In this document: piece by piece, positions 17,635 to 26,440 of the stretch | Layout of the letters: every line of letters begins with the position of its first letter | Numbering within the stretch: the first letter of the stretch is position 1 | Assembly (NCBI RefSeq): GCF_007859815.1 | Contig: NZ_SJPH01000001.1 | Span: forward strand, 303,987 to 367,986 | Length of the DNA: 64,000 bases | Origin: Botrimarina hoheduenensis | GTDB lineage: Bacteria > Planctomycetota > Planctomycetia > Pirellulales > Lacipirellulaceae | Direction: 5' to 3' | Made by a program: the position numbers and the translations under genes | Notes under the pieces: generated by a model | What the model saw: only the letters and a program-made list of their open reading frames with translations | The model's database searches: none | What the model was told of the DNA's origin: nothing

Positions 17635-18720
17635 ATGAGCGATTCACCCGCCAGCGCCATCTCTCTTGGCCGACTTTTAAAGGTGCTGCTGCCCGTTGCC
17701 CTGGTGGCGTTGGTGGTCAACGCGATGCTGCCGTCTTACGAGAAAGCGGCTCAGCAACAGCTCGAAGCGGACATGCTTGACCGGTTGCTTGGGCCGCAGA
17801 TCACGACGCTCACCGAGAAATTCGAGATGATCGACAAAGACGGCGACCTGGTTTGTGACCCGCCGGCGGACGATCAATGCCAGGATCCTGAGCGGCTCGT
17901 TTTCTCCTACATCGCGGGAGCGAATCCGGACGCCGAAGGGGGCCCCGGCGCGTGGGTCGATCTCATCGCTGCGCTCTCGGAAACTACCGGCAAGCCGGTC
18001 GAGTACAAGACCTTCGAGAAGCTGGGCGATCAACTGGATGCGGTCGTGCGGGGCGAGGTGCATATTGTTGGCTTGAGCACCGGAGCGGCATCGCTGGCCG
18101 TTGCCGAGGCGGGCGTCACACCGGTCTGCTGCCCCGGAAATAGCGATGGCTCATGGGGATATACCATGAAGCTCCTCACGCCTGCGAAGAGTCCCATCAC
18201 CCAGTTTGCCCAGCTCACGGGCAAGAAACTGGGGTTTGTTGATCCCAACTCCAATTCCGGCTTCAAAGCGGCATTGGTTCTGCTCTTGAAAGAAGGTTTG
18301 CAGCCCGAGCGTGACTACCAGTGGGGATTCACGGGGGGGCACGATACCTCGATCAAGGACATCGTCGCGGGAGAGCACGACGCCGCCCCGGTCGCCAGCG
18401 ACCTGTTGGCCCGCCTCGTTGCTGAGGGCCAGGTCAGCGAATCAGACTTCAATGTCCTCTACGAGTCAGAGCGATTTCCGCCGGCCCTGATCGGCTACGC
18501 CCACAATCTGACGCCGGCTCTTCGCGAAGCGATTCGGGAAACGCTGCTCGGTTTCGTCTGGGAGGGTACCACCGTCGGTGAGCAGTTCGCCGGAACCGGT
18601 GCGGTCAAGTTCGTGCCGATCACCTACAAAGACGATTGGGCCAACATCCGCCGTATCGACTATGCCGTGACCGAGGCCAAGACGACGGTCTCCGCTTCGC
18701 CTGCGGCCAAAACCCCCTAG
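17635..18720 (+). CDS. Membrane-anchored phosphate/phosphonate-type binding protein (PhnD-like)
   Basis: The 361-residue protein starts with an N-terminal membrane segment (about residues 13-30, LKVLLPVALVALVVNAML) without a clear cleavage site. It has a short calcium-loop-like insert, DKDGDLVCDPPADDQC, near residues 64-79, then a PhnD-type periplasmic binding domain containing GFVDPNSNSGFKAALVLL and AAPVASDLLARL. The ATG at 17635 has GAGGA about 10 nt upstream. PhnD-like proteins bind phosphonates, phosphite or related oxyanions for ABC import, but no permease or ATPase is adjacent, so a sensory or scavenging role is equally possible. Confidence 0.82.
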   Translation: MSDSPASAISLGRLLKVLLPVALVALVVNAMLPSYEKAAQQQLEADMLDRLLGPQITTLTEKFEMIDKDGDLVCDPPADDQCQDPERLVFSYIAGANPDAEGGPGAWVDLIAALSETTGKPVEYKTFEKLGDQLDAVVRGEVHIVGLSTGAASLAVAEAGVTPVCCPGNSDGSWGYTMKLLTPAKSPITQFAQLTGKKLGFVDPNSNSGFKAALVLLLKEGLQPERDYQWGFTGGHDTSIKDIVAGEHDAAPVASDLLARLVAEGQVSESDFNVLYESERFPPALIGYAHNLTPALREAIRETLLGFVWEGTTVGEQFAGTGAVKFVPITYKDDWANIRRIDYAVTEAKTTVSASPAAKTP

Positions 18721-18771
18721 ATTGCTAGTCGGCGCATGCCCTTTTGATTCCTTGAGCGAGCATTCAGGAGA

Positions 18772-19584
18772 TCAGGGCGTGTCTCGTTGCCGTCGCGCCT
18801 CGTAGGCTAGCACGGCGGCCGTGGTAGAAACGTTTAAGCTGTCGGCGATCCCGTGCATCGGCAGCGATACGGCTGTGGCACCCAGACGGTCCCAAGCCGC
18901 CGAGAGCCCGTCCGCCTCGTTGCCCAGCACGATCGCTGTCGGTTCGCGGTAGTCGATGGTGGTGTAGGCTGCCGACGCATCGGGCCGGGTGACTACCAAT
19001 TGCACGCCAAGCTCTGCCAGCCACGCGAGCGTTTCGTCTAGCGGAGCCGCGGCGATTCCCTCGCGGAACGCGGCACCAACACTGGCTCGAATGACATTGG
19101 GATTGTCGAAGTCCGCCAGAGGATCAACCGCCACCACGGCATCGATGCCCGCGCCGTCGGCGGTCCGCAAGATCGCGCCCAGGTTGCCCGGCTTTTCGAT
19201 CCGTTCGACAATCAGCAGCAGCGGATTGGGGGGCAGTCTGAGCCGCTGCAGCGGCCGCTCGCAACGTTGGGCAACCAGCACCACGCCATCGGCCCGATCC
19301 CCGAAAGCCAGCTTGCTGAAGGGGTCAGCGGCGACCTGCACCAGTGGCACCCCACGCACCTCGAGCGCCTGGCAGGCCTCGGTGATCCGCGGACCGGTAG
19401 CCCCCTCCAGCACAAACGCCTCGACGGGCGTGACGCCCGCTTGCAGGGCGCGGAGTGTTTCCCGTGCGCCATCCACCAACAACAGGCCCGTCTTACGACG
19501 CTGACGGCTGTCCCGCAGCCGCGCTGCCTGCTTCAATCGGGCATTATGACGACTGCTGATCGGGGGTGGTGGCGGAGCGTCCAA
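18772..19584 (-). CDS. SPOUT (TrmH-family) RNA methyltransferase
   Basis: The protein (about 270 residues from the TTG at 19584) has the SpoU/TrmH motifs: IEKPGNLGAILRTADGAG (motif 1), IVLGNEADGLS (motif 2) and LPMHGIADSLNVSTTAAV (motif 3, the knotted AdoMet site), after an N-terminal RNA-substrate-binding domain starting RHNARLKQAARLR. It probably 2'-O-methylates a tRNA or 23S rRNA nucleotide. No ATG lies in a suitable place: the frame opens at a TTG at 19677, but this overlaps the divergent gene at 19629, so the start is uncertain. Confidence 0.85.
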   Translation of the reverse strand: MDAPPPPPISSRHNARLKQAARLRDSRQRRKTGLLLVDGARETLRALQAGVTPVEAFVLEGATGPRITEACQALEVRGVPLVQVAADPFSKLAFGDRADGVVLVAQRCERPLQRLRLPPNPLLLIVERIEKPGNLGAILRTADGAGIDAVVAVDPLADFDNPNVIRASVGAAFREGIAAAPLDETLAWLAELGVQLVVTRPDASAAYTTIDYREPTAIVLGNEADGLSAAWDRLGATAVSLPMHGIADSLNVSTTAAVLAYEARRQRDTP

Positions 19585-19628
19585 GCGATGGCGCGACCCA
19601 GTGGCCGCGGACTGTAAGGCAAACAAAA

Positions 19629-20057
19629 ATGACAGTTTCTGCCAGCAACGATTCAGCTCAACCGATCTTAACCCCAACGGGCCTGCTGTTCACCTACGGC
19701 ACGCTGATGTTCGAGCCGGTCTGGCTGCGTGTGGTCGGCCGAAATCGACCGAGTCTGCCGGCGGTTGCCGCGGGATGGTCGGTGCGGTGCGTGGCGGGGC
19801 GGCCCTATCCAGCCATCGTCTCAGACCCCGACGCGATCGCGACCGGCAGGCTCTACCAGGGCCTCAGCGAACGGGACTTTGCCCGCCTGGATCGCTACGA
19901 AGGAGCGGAGTACGAGCGGCGAGCGATCGACGTTCGTCTGGCCGACAATTCGATCCGCCAAGTCTTTGCCTACGTCGCGCGACCCGCGCCGTACTGCCGG
20001 GTGAGCACCGAGTTATGGGACCCCACAGCCTTCGCGGCTGAGCACCTTGTGGAGTGA
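19629..20057 (+). CDS. Gamma-glutamylcyclotransferase-fold (AIG2-like) protein
   Basis: The 142-residue protein has the AIG2/GGCT-like opening LLFTYGTLMF near residue 20, which forms the substrate pocket, and GRLYQGLSERDFARLDRYEGAEY, where the acidic residue after LDRYEG is the expected catalytic site. Members act on gamma-glutamyl amines or peptides, but the substrate here is not known. The ATG at 19629 is followed by about 18 variable residues. It ends 7 bp before the DUF985-like gene on the same strand. Confidence 0.85.
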   Translation: MTVSASNDSAQPILTPTGLLFTYGTLMFEPVWLRVVGRNRPSLPAVAAGWSVRCVAGRPYPAIVSDPDAIATGRLYQGLSERDFARLDRYEGAEYERRAIDVRLADNSIRQVFAYVARPAPYCRVSTELWDPTAFAAEHLVE

Positions 20058-20064
20058 TCTTCAA

Positions 20065-20601
20065 ATGAAAACAAGCGAACCCACCGCCGCAGAAGTGATC
20101 CGCCTACTGGATCTCGAACCGTTGCCCGAAGAAGGGGGCTTCTATCGCGAGACTTTCCGTTCAAGACGGAAGCTCGTGCCGGGGTGTTTCGGACCCGAGT
20201 ACGAGGGCGAACGCGACGCGCTCACCGTGATTTACTTTCTCGTAACTCCCGAATCGCCATCCGCATGGCATGTGCTGCCGAGCGACGAGGTTTTTCTGTG
20301 GCACGCCGGTGCCCCGGTTGCGATGCTGCTTCTGCCGAACGGAGGACCCGCTCAAGAGTTGCGTTTGGGGGCTGATCTGCTGTCGGGGGAGCGGCCCCAG
20401 GCGGTGGTTCCTGGCGACGTCTGGCAGGGCTGTCGGCTAGCCGATCGCAACGCGGCCCCCGGCTGGGCGCTACTGAGTTGCTTAGTGGCCCCGGGCTTTG
20501 ATTTCCGCGACTTCCACGTCGCAACGCCTGAGGAAGTCGCCGGGCTAGCCGAACGCTTCCCCTTACAGGTAGAAGAGATCGGGCGGCTCGCCCCACGATA
20601 A
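20065..20601 (+). CDS. Cupin-fold protein, DUF985-like
   Basis: The 178-residue cytoplasmic protein has the DUF985 features: LEPLPEEGGFYRETFRS near residue 18, TVIYFLVTPESPSAWHVLPSDEVFLWHAG in the cupin core (His near residue 69 and 79 area) and VAPGFDFRDFHVA at the end. The conserved His/Glu residues suggest a metal or small-molecule binding site, but the biochemical role is unknown. It starts at the ATG at 20065, 7 bp after the GGCT-fold gene, so the two are probably one transcript. Confidence 0.85.
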   Translation: MKTSEPTAAEVIRLLDLEPLPEEGGFYRETFRSRRKLVPGCFGPEYEGERDALTVIYFLVTPESPSAWHVLPSDEVFLWHAGAPVAMLLLPNGGPAQELRLGADLLSGERPQAVVPGDVWQGCRLADRNAAPGWALLSCLVAPGFDFRDFHVATPEEVAGLAERFPLQVEEIGRLAPR

Positions 20602-20625
20602 AATTGGCACTTCGGCGTGAGCGAT

Positions 20626-23271
20626 CTACGGACTACCAACCTCCGCCTGGCCTTCGCCCCGTGCGAACGCGATCAGTGCGGGTCCGTAGTCTTGCCATAG
20701 TGCCTCGGCTCCGCGGTCTTGTTCGCTCGCGAAAAGTTCCAGCGTGATGATCGGCTTGCCCAGTGTTTCGCCCACATACGATCCGAGCGAACCGGGCCGT
20801 CCCCCGAGTTTTTCAACCGGCAGTCGTCCACCGATCGCCCGACTCATGGCGGTTGCGATCGCTTGCCCCGGACCGTCGTAGTCGATGCACTCCAGTGGTT
20901 GATGGATGCTGAGCACCCGCGTCGGCGGATAACGCCGCAGGGCACGCAATAGCGCTGCCGACTCGGGCTCCGACAGCGGACGCTCGCCGTGCCGGGTCGC
21001 TTCGGTGCGATTGCCGGCGGGGAAGTTACGGTTCAGATCCACACCGTTGCGATTGAAGCGTTCCCCTGCCGCATAACCGTCGGGATTCGCGATGGGGGTC
21101 ATCACGATCTGACGCGGCAGCCGCGGATCGTCTTGCTCCACAAGCCACTCCTCGAAGCGCTGCATCAAGGGGGTTCCCGCGGGCTCGCTGCCGTGAATGC
21201 TTGCCAGCATGAAGATCGTTTCGGGCCGAGCGCCGGTCGGCTCGGGATGGCTCCAGACGCGGGCCAGGATCGGCTGGTCATCGAGGCTGCGCCCCAGCTC
21301 AACTTCTTCGATGCCCGTGGGAAGGGCAGGGAAACGCTTCTCGGGGGAGAGCCGAACGGTGATGCTTGCCCGGCCGTCCTCGCGGGCCGATGTTGTCCAG
21401 CGGAGCAGGGTCACCCCTTCGAATGGTGGTCCGTACTGCCCGGGCCGCGGGCGATGCGGCTCAGCAGTCCAGGACCCGGCTGCGAGACTTTCTGCCGTTA
21501 TAGTCAGCGTTTCTTTGCCAGCCGTTAGCGTTGCCACGGTGCTGCCCTCGATCACTGCCGCGTGGGTACGGGTGACGAGTGTCCACACCACGGGAGCGCC
21601 CGGAAGAATCCCCGTCAGTTCATCGTGGATCGTGACAACGCTGGCGGAAGCATCGAAGTCGAAACGCCGCTCGGCTGACTCCGCGACAGCGGATAGCGGG
21701 CCGCTTAGGTCGATCGTTGCGCTGCCCCGATCGGGCGTTTGGTCAGTGTCCAGCGGATCGAAGGACGTGATGGCCGCATTCTCTTGAATCTCAAAAGGCT
21801 TGTCGGAAATGGTCAGCGTGTTGTGCGATTCGTTCCGATACGGAGAAATCTTCCAGCGATCTCCGTCCGGCTTGCGATCAAAGAGCTTGACCCCTTGCGC
21901 TTCGAGCCGATGGTACGCGATCATGCCTAGATCGCTTGCCCAGCGGACCCCGTTGGCTTCGAAGATAAACGAGCCCGCATCCATATGGCCGTGGTTGATC
22001 CCTGCCTTGCCGCCTTTTGCCGCAAGATACATGGCACGCGGGTTGTTCCAAGCGGTCCGGAACATCACCACCGGCTGTACGCCGCGCCCCCGCCAGCTAC
22101 GCGGCAGGGTTTGGCGCGTTGAAGTCTTTGGCTGGGGCGAGGCAGAAACACACCAGAAAGGCGTGAAGGCGTCGAAGTCAGAATCGTGGCTGAGCGCTCG
22201 ATCCAGTGGTGTGTCGAGCGATCCTTGTTGCCGACTCATCCACACGCGTAAGGCAGGTTGCCCGGTCTTTTCTAGGCAATCCGAGAAATTGAAAAGCAAG
22301 CCTGTTGGGCCTTGCGCTTGGTCAAAGAACCGGTCGCTCGCTAAGAACCCGGGCGATTCTGCCAACCCAAAGTCATCGCCCCAACCGGTTCTCAGCGCGT
22401 CGATCGCCAGCACTTGATACGAAGTTCCGTAGACCCAGTAAGAGGGCCCTTCGGGATACACCCCATCCGGTCCGTACTGAGCGAGGGCCCTCGGCATGTG
22501 ATCGCGTGCGCGGGTCAGCACCTCCGCCGCCAGCGCTGGCTCGTCCTCGGCGATCGCGAGAGCGGCCATGGTGAGCCCTCCCAGGCAAACCTGGCACCAG
22601 TTGTGCTCCGTTGAGACCCACCAGGGATCGCTCAGCACGTGGCGGAGCGCTTTGTCTACCAGGGCCTGCTGTAGCTCGTTTCGAGTAGTTTCCGATAACT
22701 CTTCGTACAACCAGTCGTAACCAATCGCGACGGCCGCTGCCATCTCGGCCGTATCAAGGAAGTGGTTCGGATGCCAATCGGTGAACGCCGCGATCGCCAG
22801 CAACTCTTCTTCCGCGCGTTGTGCGAAGCGTTTGTCATCGGTCAGCTGAAAAGCGAGCGACCATAGCGACACCCGCCGCAGCGCTTCGCGTGAAACCGAC
22901 AGCAAACGCTTCCCGGCCAGTTTGCGTTCGGACAGAGGGGCGGCAAGTTTTTCCTCGGCCCGTTCGATGAGCGTTTGCAACTCGGCTGCAAACGCTGGGT
23001 CGTTATTACGCCGCTGTCGCACTGCTGCCAGACGTTCGGGAGTTGCGATCACCCGCGGGTGCGCGGGACGTAACTTGGTGAGGATCTCGGACGCCGTCAG
23101 AGCTTTGTCGGGGGCCGCTTTGACTGCCGATGGGGGGGCCGACAGAGCCAGCTCTCCCCTCGCTGCGAAGGCTGCGGCAAAGACCGCAATCACCACCAAG
23201 CCGCTGAACCGCTTCGCAGCCAACGCGCTGTTAGATCGGGATAACGAGAGCCGTGCGGAGTGTGAACGCAT
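20626..23271 (-). CDS. Secreted fusion: heparinase II/III-like lyase plus M14 carboxypeptidase-like domain
   Basis: The 881-residue protein starts with a signal region (about residues 1-45). An alpha/alpha-toroid lyase domain follows (about 60-400), then the heparinase II/III-like beta domain with INHGHMDAGSFIFEANG near residue 420. A C-terminal domain (about 650-881) has M14 zinc-peptidase ligands: H693 and E696 in IHGSEPAG, H790 in SIHQPLE, and a catalytic glutamate E845 in TLELF; NPDGYAAGERFNRNGVDLNR is also typical of M14. It resembles a murein-peptide amidase (MpaA-like) fused to a polysaccharide lyase. I infer that it acts on a glycopeptide or mixed polysaccharide in the periplasm or outside the cell. 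The ATG at 23271 precedes the signal. Confidence 0.82.
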   Translation of the reverse strand: MRSHSARLSLSRSNSALAAKRFSGLVVIAVFAAAFAARGELALSAPPSAVKAAPDKALTASEILTKLRPAHPRVIATPERLAAVRQRRNNDPAFAAELQTLIERAEEKLAAPLSERKLAGKRLLSVSREALRRVSLWSLAFQLTDDKRFAQRAEEELLAIAAFTDWHPNHFLDTAEMAAAVAIGYDWLYEELSETTRNELQQALVDKALRHVLSDPWWVSTEHNWCQVCLGGLTMAALAIAEDEPALAAEVLTRARDHMPRALAQYGPDGVYPEGPSYWVYGTSYQVLAIDALRTGWGDDFGLAESPGFLASDRFFDQAQGPTGLLFNFSDCLEKTGQPALRVWMSRQQGSLDTPLDRALSHDSDFDAFTPFWCVSASPQPKTSTRQTLPRSWRGRGVQPVVMFRTAWNNPRAMYLAAKGGKAGINHGHMDAGSFIFEANGVRWASDLGMIAYHRLEAQGVKLFDRKPDGDRWKISPYRNESHNTLTISDKPFEIQENAAITSFDPLDTDQTPDRGSATIDLSGPLSAVAESAERRFDFDASASVVTIHDELTGILPGAPVVWTLVTRTHAAVIEGSTVATLTAGKETLTITAESLAAGSWTAEPHRPRPGQYGPPFEGVTLLRWTTSAREDGRASITVRLSPEKRFPALPTGIEEVELGRSLDDQPILARVWSHPEPTGARPETIFMLASIHGSEPAGTPLMQRFEEWLVEQDDPRLPRQIVMTPIANPDGYAAGERFNRNGVDLNRNFPAGNRTEATRHGERPLSEPESAALLRALRRYPPTRVLSIHQPLECIDYDGPGQAIATAMSRAIGGRLPVEKLGGRPGSLGSYVGETLGKPIITLELFASEQDRGAEALWQDYGPALIAFARGEGQAEVGSP

Positions 23272-23361
23272 TACAGAAGACCTCTCAATGAGTCGTAGCG
23301 GTCTGAGCCGCAACGCAGTCAGCCGGCAGGTGACAGCCACGCGGCGAAATCTTGCTTGGCT

Positions 23362-23405
23362 GACAAAACAAAAAAAGGGCGTCTACCCCGCGGGGAGACG
23401 CCCTT
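23362..23405 (-). terminator. Strong intrinsic terminator of tRNA-Ser
   Basis: GGGCGTCT (23377-23384) pairs with AGACGCCC (23396-23403) around a G+C-rich inner palindrome, and the stem extends by two A-T pairs. On the minus strand it is followed by TTTTTTTGTTTTG (23376-23363). It is a textbook Rho-independent terminator, 18 bp after the tRNA. Confidence 0.93.
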
Positions 23406-23420
23406 GATTCTACTTGCGAG

Positions 23421-23503
23421 CGGAGGGCACGGGAGTCGAACCCGCAACCGGTAAACCGGCGCCTGAATTCCAATCAGGGTGCTAGCCAATTCGCTTACCC
23501 TCC
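23421..23503 (-). tRNA. tRNA-Ser(GGA)
   Basis: The cloverleaf folds fully: acceptor stem GGAGGGT/GCCCTCC with discriminator G, anticodon stem CCTGA/TCAGG with loop TTGGAAT (anticodon GGA), a long variable arm (CCGG TTTA CCGG) and a T-arm with GGTTCGACTCC. The long variable arm and G73 are serine identity elements. CCA is not encoded. It lies between rho and the lyase-peptidase gene. Confidence 0.96.
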
Positions 23504-23640
23504 GGGGTCCGGGGCAACGGGCGTGGCTCCGCCTAGTTGTTGTCCCCGTCGCCTGGCAAGTTGCCTCGCCAGAGGTCGTTATTGAAACCGATCCGAGCGG
23601 TGCCGTCGAGCCGATGTGAGACGTGCAGTTTCAGCGCGGC

Positions 23641-23660
23641 CGGCCTCGGCAAAGAGGCCG
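23641..23660 (-). terminator. Hairpin just past the rho stop
   Basis: CGGCCTC (23641-23647) and GAGGCCG (23654-23660) form a 7-bp stem with a 6-nt loop immediately after the rho stop codon. No T-run follows, so its role as a terminator is doubtful; it may protect the 3' end of the message. Confidence 0.35.
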
Positions 23661-25016
23661 TCAGTTCATGGCTCCAGCGCCTTGGATCAGGTTGATAAAC
23701 TCGCTGTTGCTCTTGAACTTGCCCAGTTTGGTGGTGAGTTGCTCCATCGCGTCGATGTGGTGCATGCTTGCCAGGGTGCGGCGGAGCATGGTGGCGGCAT
23801 GCAGAGTGTCGGGCGGCAAGAGCTTTTCTTCCCGCCGGGTGCCCGACTGCTCCAGGTCGATCGCCGGCCAGATCCGGCGGTCGGACAGCTTGCGATCCAG
23901 CACCAATTCCATGTTGCCCGTGCCTTTGAACTCCTGGAAGATCAGGTCGTCCATCCGGCTGCCCGTTTCGATCAGGGCCGTGCCGACAATCGTCAGCGAA
24001 CCGCCCTCCTCGAAGGCCCGCGCGGTGGCGAAAAGCTTCTTGGGGATGTCCATCGCTTTGATGTCGACACCGCCCGACATGGTGCGGCCCGTGTTGCCAA
24101 CCCACTTGTTGAACGCCCGCGCTAAACGCGTGATCGAGTCCATCAGCAGAAACACGTCTTTGCCCATCTCGGTCAGGCGCTTGCAGCGCTCGATCGTGAG
24201 CTGCGCGAGCCGCACGTGCGACTCGACGTCGCAGTCGAGGCTGCTGGCGAGCACCTCGCCCTTGACGCTGCGGCGCATGTCGGTGACCTCTTCGGGGCGC
24301 TCGTCGATGAGCAGCACCATGAGATTCACGTAGGGGTAGTTCTCGCTGATCGCGTGGCTGATCTGCTGCGTCAGCACCGTTTTGCCCGTCCGCGGCGGAG
24401 CGACCAGCAGCGCGCGCTGACCCTTGCCCAGCGGTGTCAGCAGGTCCATCACCCGGGTGCTCAGAGGCTCGGGGCCGGTCTCGAGCCGGTACCATTCCTC
24501 GGGAGTGATCGGCGTGAGATCGTCGAAGGACTTGGTGCCAAGGTAATCCTCTGGCTTGCGCCCTTCGACATCGAGCAGCTCGCGCAGACGAGGGCCCTGA
24601 TCGCGGCGTTGTTGCTGCACCATACCGCTGATGAGCAGGCCTTCGCGCAACCCGTACTTCTCGATCATCGTGCCGGGGACGAACGGATCGGTTCGCTCGC
24701 GGACGAAGTTTGTGTTGGGGTCGCGGAGAAAGCCGTACCCATTGGGGTGCATCTCCAGCACCCCAGCCGCCGGGGAGAGTTCGCCCATCGGGGCGTTGTC
24801 CAGCTCGGCCTCGCGTCGCGGGTCATAGCCGCCGTAGCCACCCTGGCCACCGCCACCGCCGCCGCCGCCGCCGCTACGGCGACGTCCGCCGCGGTAACCA
24901 CCGCCGCCGCCACCGCCGCCGCCACCGCCACCGCCGCCGCCTTGTCCGCCGCCGCCGCCGTTGTTGTTGTTATTACGTCCGCGGTAACGACCGCCGGACC
25001 GGTTCTTCTTCGCCAT
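23661..25016 (-). CDS. rho: Transcription termination factor Rho
   Basis: The 451-residue RNA-dependent ATPase has the RNA-binding cold-shock-like domain (about residues 83-135, GVLEMHPNGYGFLRDP), Walker A APPRTGKT at residues 206-213, Walker B LLMDSITRLARA, and the Q/R-loop segment GTALIETGSRMDDLIFQEFKGTGN. In place of the usual helical N-terminal domain it carries a long Gly/Asn/Arg low-complexity stretch (residues about 7-63) with poly-Gly runs and RGG-like boxes. It forms the hexamer that terminates transcription. The ATG at 25016 is clear, but no strong ribosome binding site is visible. The tRNA-Ser gene follows about 157 bp downstream. Confidence 0.96.
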   Translation of the reverse strand: MAKKNRSGGRYRGRNNNNNGGGGGQGGGGGGGGGGGGGGGYRGGRRRSGGGGGGGGGQGGYGGYDPRREAELDNAPMGELSPAAGVLEMHPNGYGFLRDPNTNFVRERTDPFVPGTMIEKYGLREGLLISGMVQQQRRDQGPRLRELLDVEGRKPEDYLGTKSFDDLTPITPEEWYRLETGPEPLSTRVMDLLTPLGKGQRALLVAPPRTGKTVLTQQISHAISENYPYVNLMVLLIDERPEEVTDMRRSVKGEVLASSLDCDVESHVRLAQLTIERCKRLTEMGKDVFLLMDSITRLARAFNKWVGNTGRTMSGGVDIKAMDIPKKLFATARAFEEGGSLTIVGTALIETGSRMDDLIFQEFKGTGNMELVLDRKLSDRRIWPAIDLEQSGTRREEKLLPPDTLHAATMLRRTLASMHHIDAMEQLTTKLGKFKSNSEFINLIQGAGAMN

Positions 25017-25503
25017 ATCGATTTAGTTATCGGATGCTTGCGACGCCGGGCCCCGCTTCGGCGGAGGTTGCGTCGGCGAGCGATCTCTCGGCAGCTGCCG
25101 TTGAGCGCTCAGTTGTGGTAGTGAAAAATTAAATTGCAGGGGGGGAGGGGCGGCCGAACGGCGACGCGCACCAAGCGCTAGAATCGAGAATGACTCGCGT
25201 TAGAGAGGTGGGGCAGTAAACCGAACCGAACCTTGATAGGCGGGTTTCGGTTGGGCTGGCCTCGGGGGAAAGGGTTTCGACCTCATGTCGGGCCACCGCC
25301 GTGAGCGGCCGTTGCTTCCGCGGCGACGTTGCTTTCACCAACGAGCCACAGAGGGATTTAATCCACCGCTTGGCTGCCGTTTCATTGGCAGCGGTGCGGC
25401 GACGCGAAGGAATCGCAGTATCTTTTTATAACGGCTGGGCTGGAGGAGCGTCGAGCTGGCGGAGCGTCGAAGCCCTGCTTTGCGGTCGACGAGCCCAAAA
25501 CTC

Positions 25504-25554
25504 GTCGCGCCAGTAGCCTTGTCGCGCCAGTAGCCTTGTCGAGCCAGTCGCCTT
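25504..25554. repeat. Three tandem 17-bp repeats
   Basis: The unit gtcgcgccagtagcctt occurs at 25504-25520 and 25521-25537 identically, then as gtcgagccagtcgcctt at 25538-25554, with a fourth partial copy (gtcgagc) after it. Confidence 0.9.
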
Positions 25555-25731
25555 GTCGAGCTGATAGTCTCGGGGTTGTATTGCCGGCTTGCCGTAGGCT
25601 TCGATCAGCCTGTGGCAGACCTTTAACGACAGCCCTTTATCGAGAGCTAAAAGCTCTCAGCGGGTTTTGTCGAAGCGGAAGACAGCGTCCGCGGGTTTAT
25701 CTAAATTTCGGCAATGGGTTAGCAGCCACCC

Positions 25732-25751
25732 GTGCGTCACCCGGGACGCAC
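25732..25751. other. Strong hairpin in the non-coding region
   Basis: GTGCGTC (25732-25738) pairs with GACGCAC (25745-25751) around the 6-nt loop ACCCGG. No T-run follows. It may be part of a structured RNA or a remnant of a mobile element; I could not match it to a known riboswitch. Confidence 0.4.
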
Positions 25752-26014
25752 CCTGGTGAGAATCCGGTGTGGCTTCCGTCGAACACGCCAGCCGCTCATG
25801 CGGGGTGAGACGCGTAGCGAAGGAAAACAGCTTTCTCAGGATGCCGTCAGGCCCGGAACGTCTCGCAACAAGAGCGGCTCCGGTCCCCCCTCACTGCCAA
25901 ATCACTTCGGCAAGCGGGACGTAGCTTTCAGACCGCAAAAATCTTGCTCAAGCACCAACTCGTTGGCTTGGGCTGATTGTCGCTGCTGATACCCGAGAGG
26001 CCCCAGCCTGGCAC

Positions 26015-26031
26015 ACGCTAGCAAGCGTGGT
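26015..26031. other. Short hairpin
   Basis: CACGCT and AGCGTG form a 6-bp stem with the loop AGCA at about 26015-26031 in the same non-coding region. Function unknown. Confidence 0.3.
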
Positions 26032-26440
26032 CCCCTGCTGAGGGTTTAACGCAGATGGCATAAGAACGAGCGGTAGCTCGCTTGCCGGCAGCAGGCCAGC
26101 ACTCTCTGCCTCTGGCGCGAAGTATTGCTCCCCCCACCGGGCATGTCAAGTTAGACAAGGCGGATTCACACCGAATTTATCTGGCAAAGCCAGCTTCTTC
26201 CCGGGCGGAGAAACAGCCCCTGCTGCTCCTCTTACGATACGAATGCCCGCAAGGTTCGAGGGCTTGCCGCGACTCGCACCGACCCGACCCGGACCGGACA
26301 ATCTGAAAAATCGAGCCAGGCGGCATATTTTACCCAAAGCGACCCCCGTCGGTTCTCCGATATCACGACTAACGGGCTGCTCATTGGCGTAGCGCCCGCC
26401 TGGCTTTCCGTAATTCTATCGCCTGCCGAGGTCTGTCGTG

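Larger units (their letters stand above)
25017..26440. other. Long non-coding region upstream of rho
   Basis: About 1.4 kb with no convincing gene: the open frames present are short, overlap each other and have no recognisable domain. It holds the rho promoter region and several repeats and hairpins that are listed separately. The sequence texture (mixed composition, broken frames) looks like decayed coding or mobile sequence, which is inference. Confidence 0.5.

Noticed and set aside
24216-25121. 301-aa plus-strand frame over rho
   Set aside because: Antisense to a clear Rho gene; poly-Ala tail comes from the reversed glycine codons.
25700-25800. Riboswitch or group II intron fragment
   Set aside because: The hairpin is strong but conserved elements of cobalamin riboswitches or group II introns were not found.
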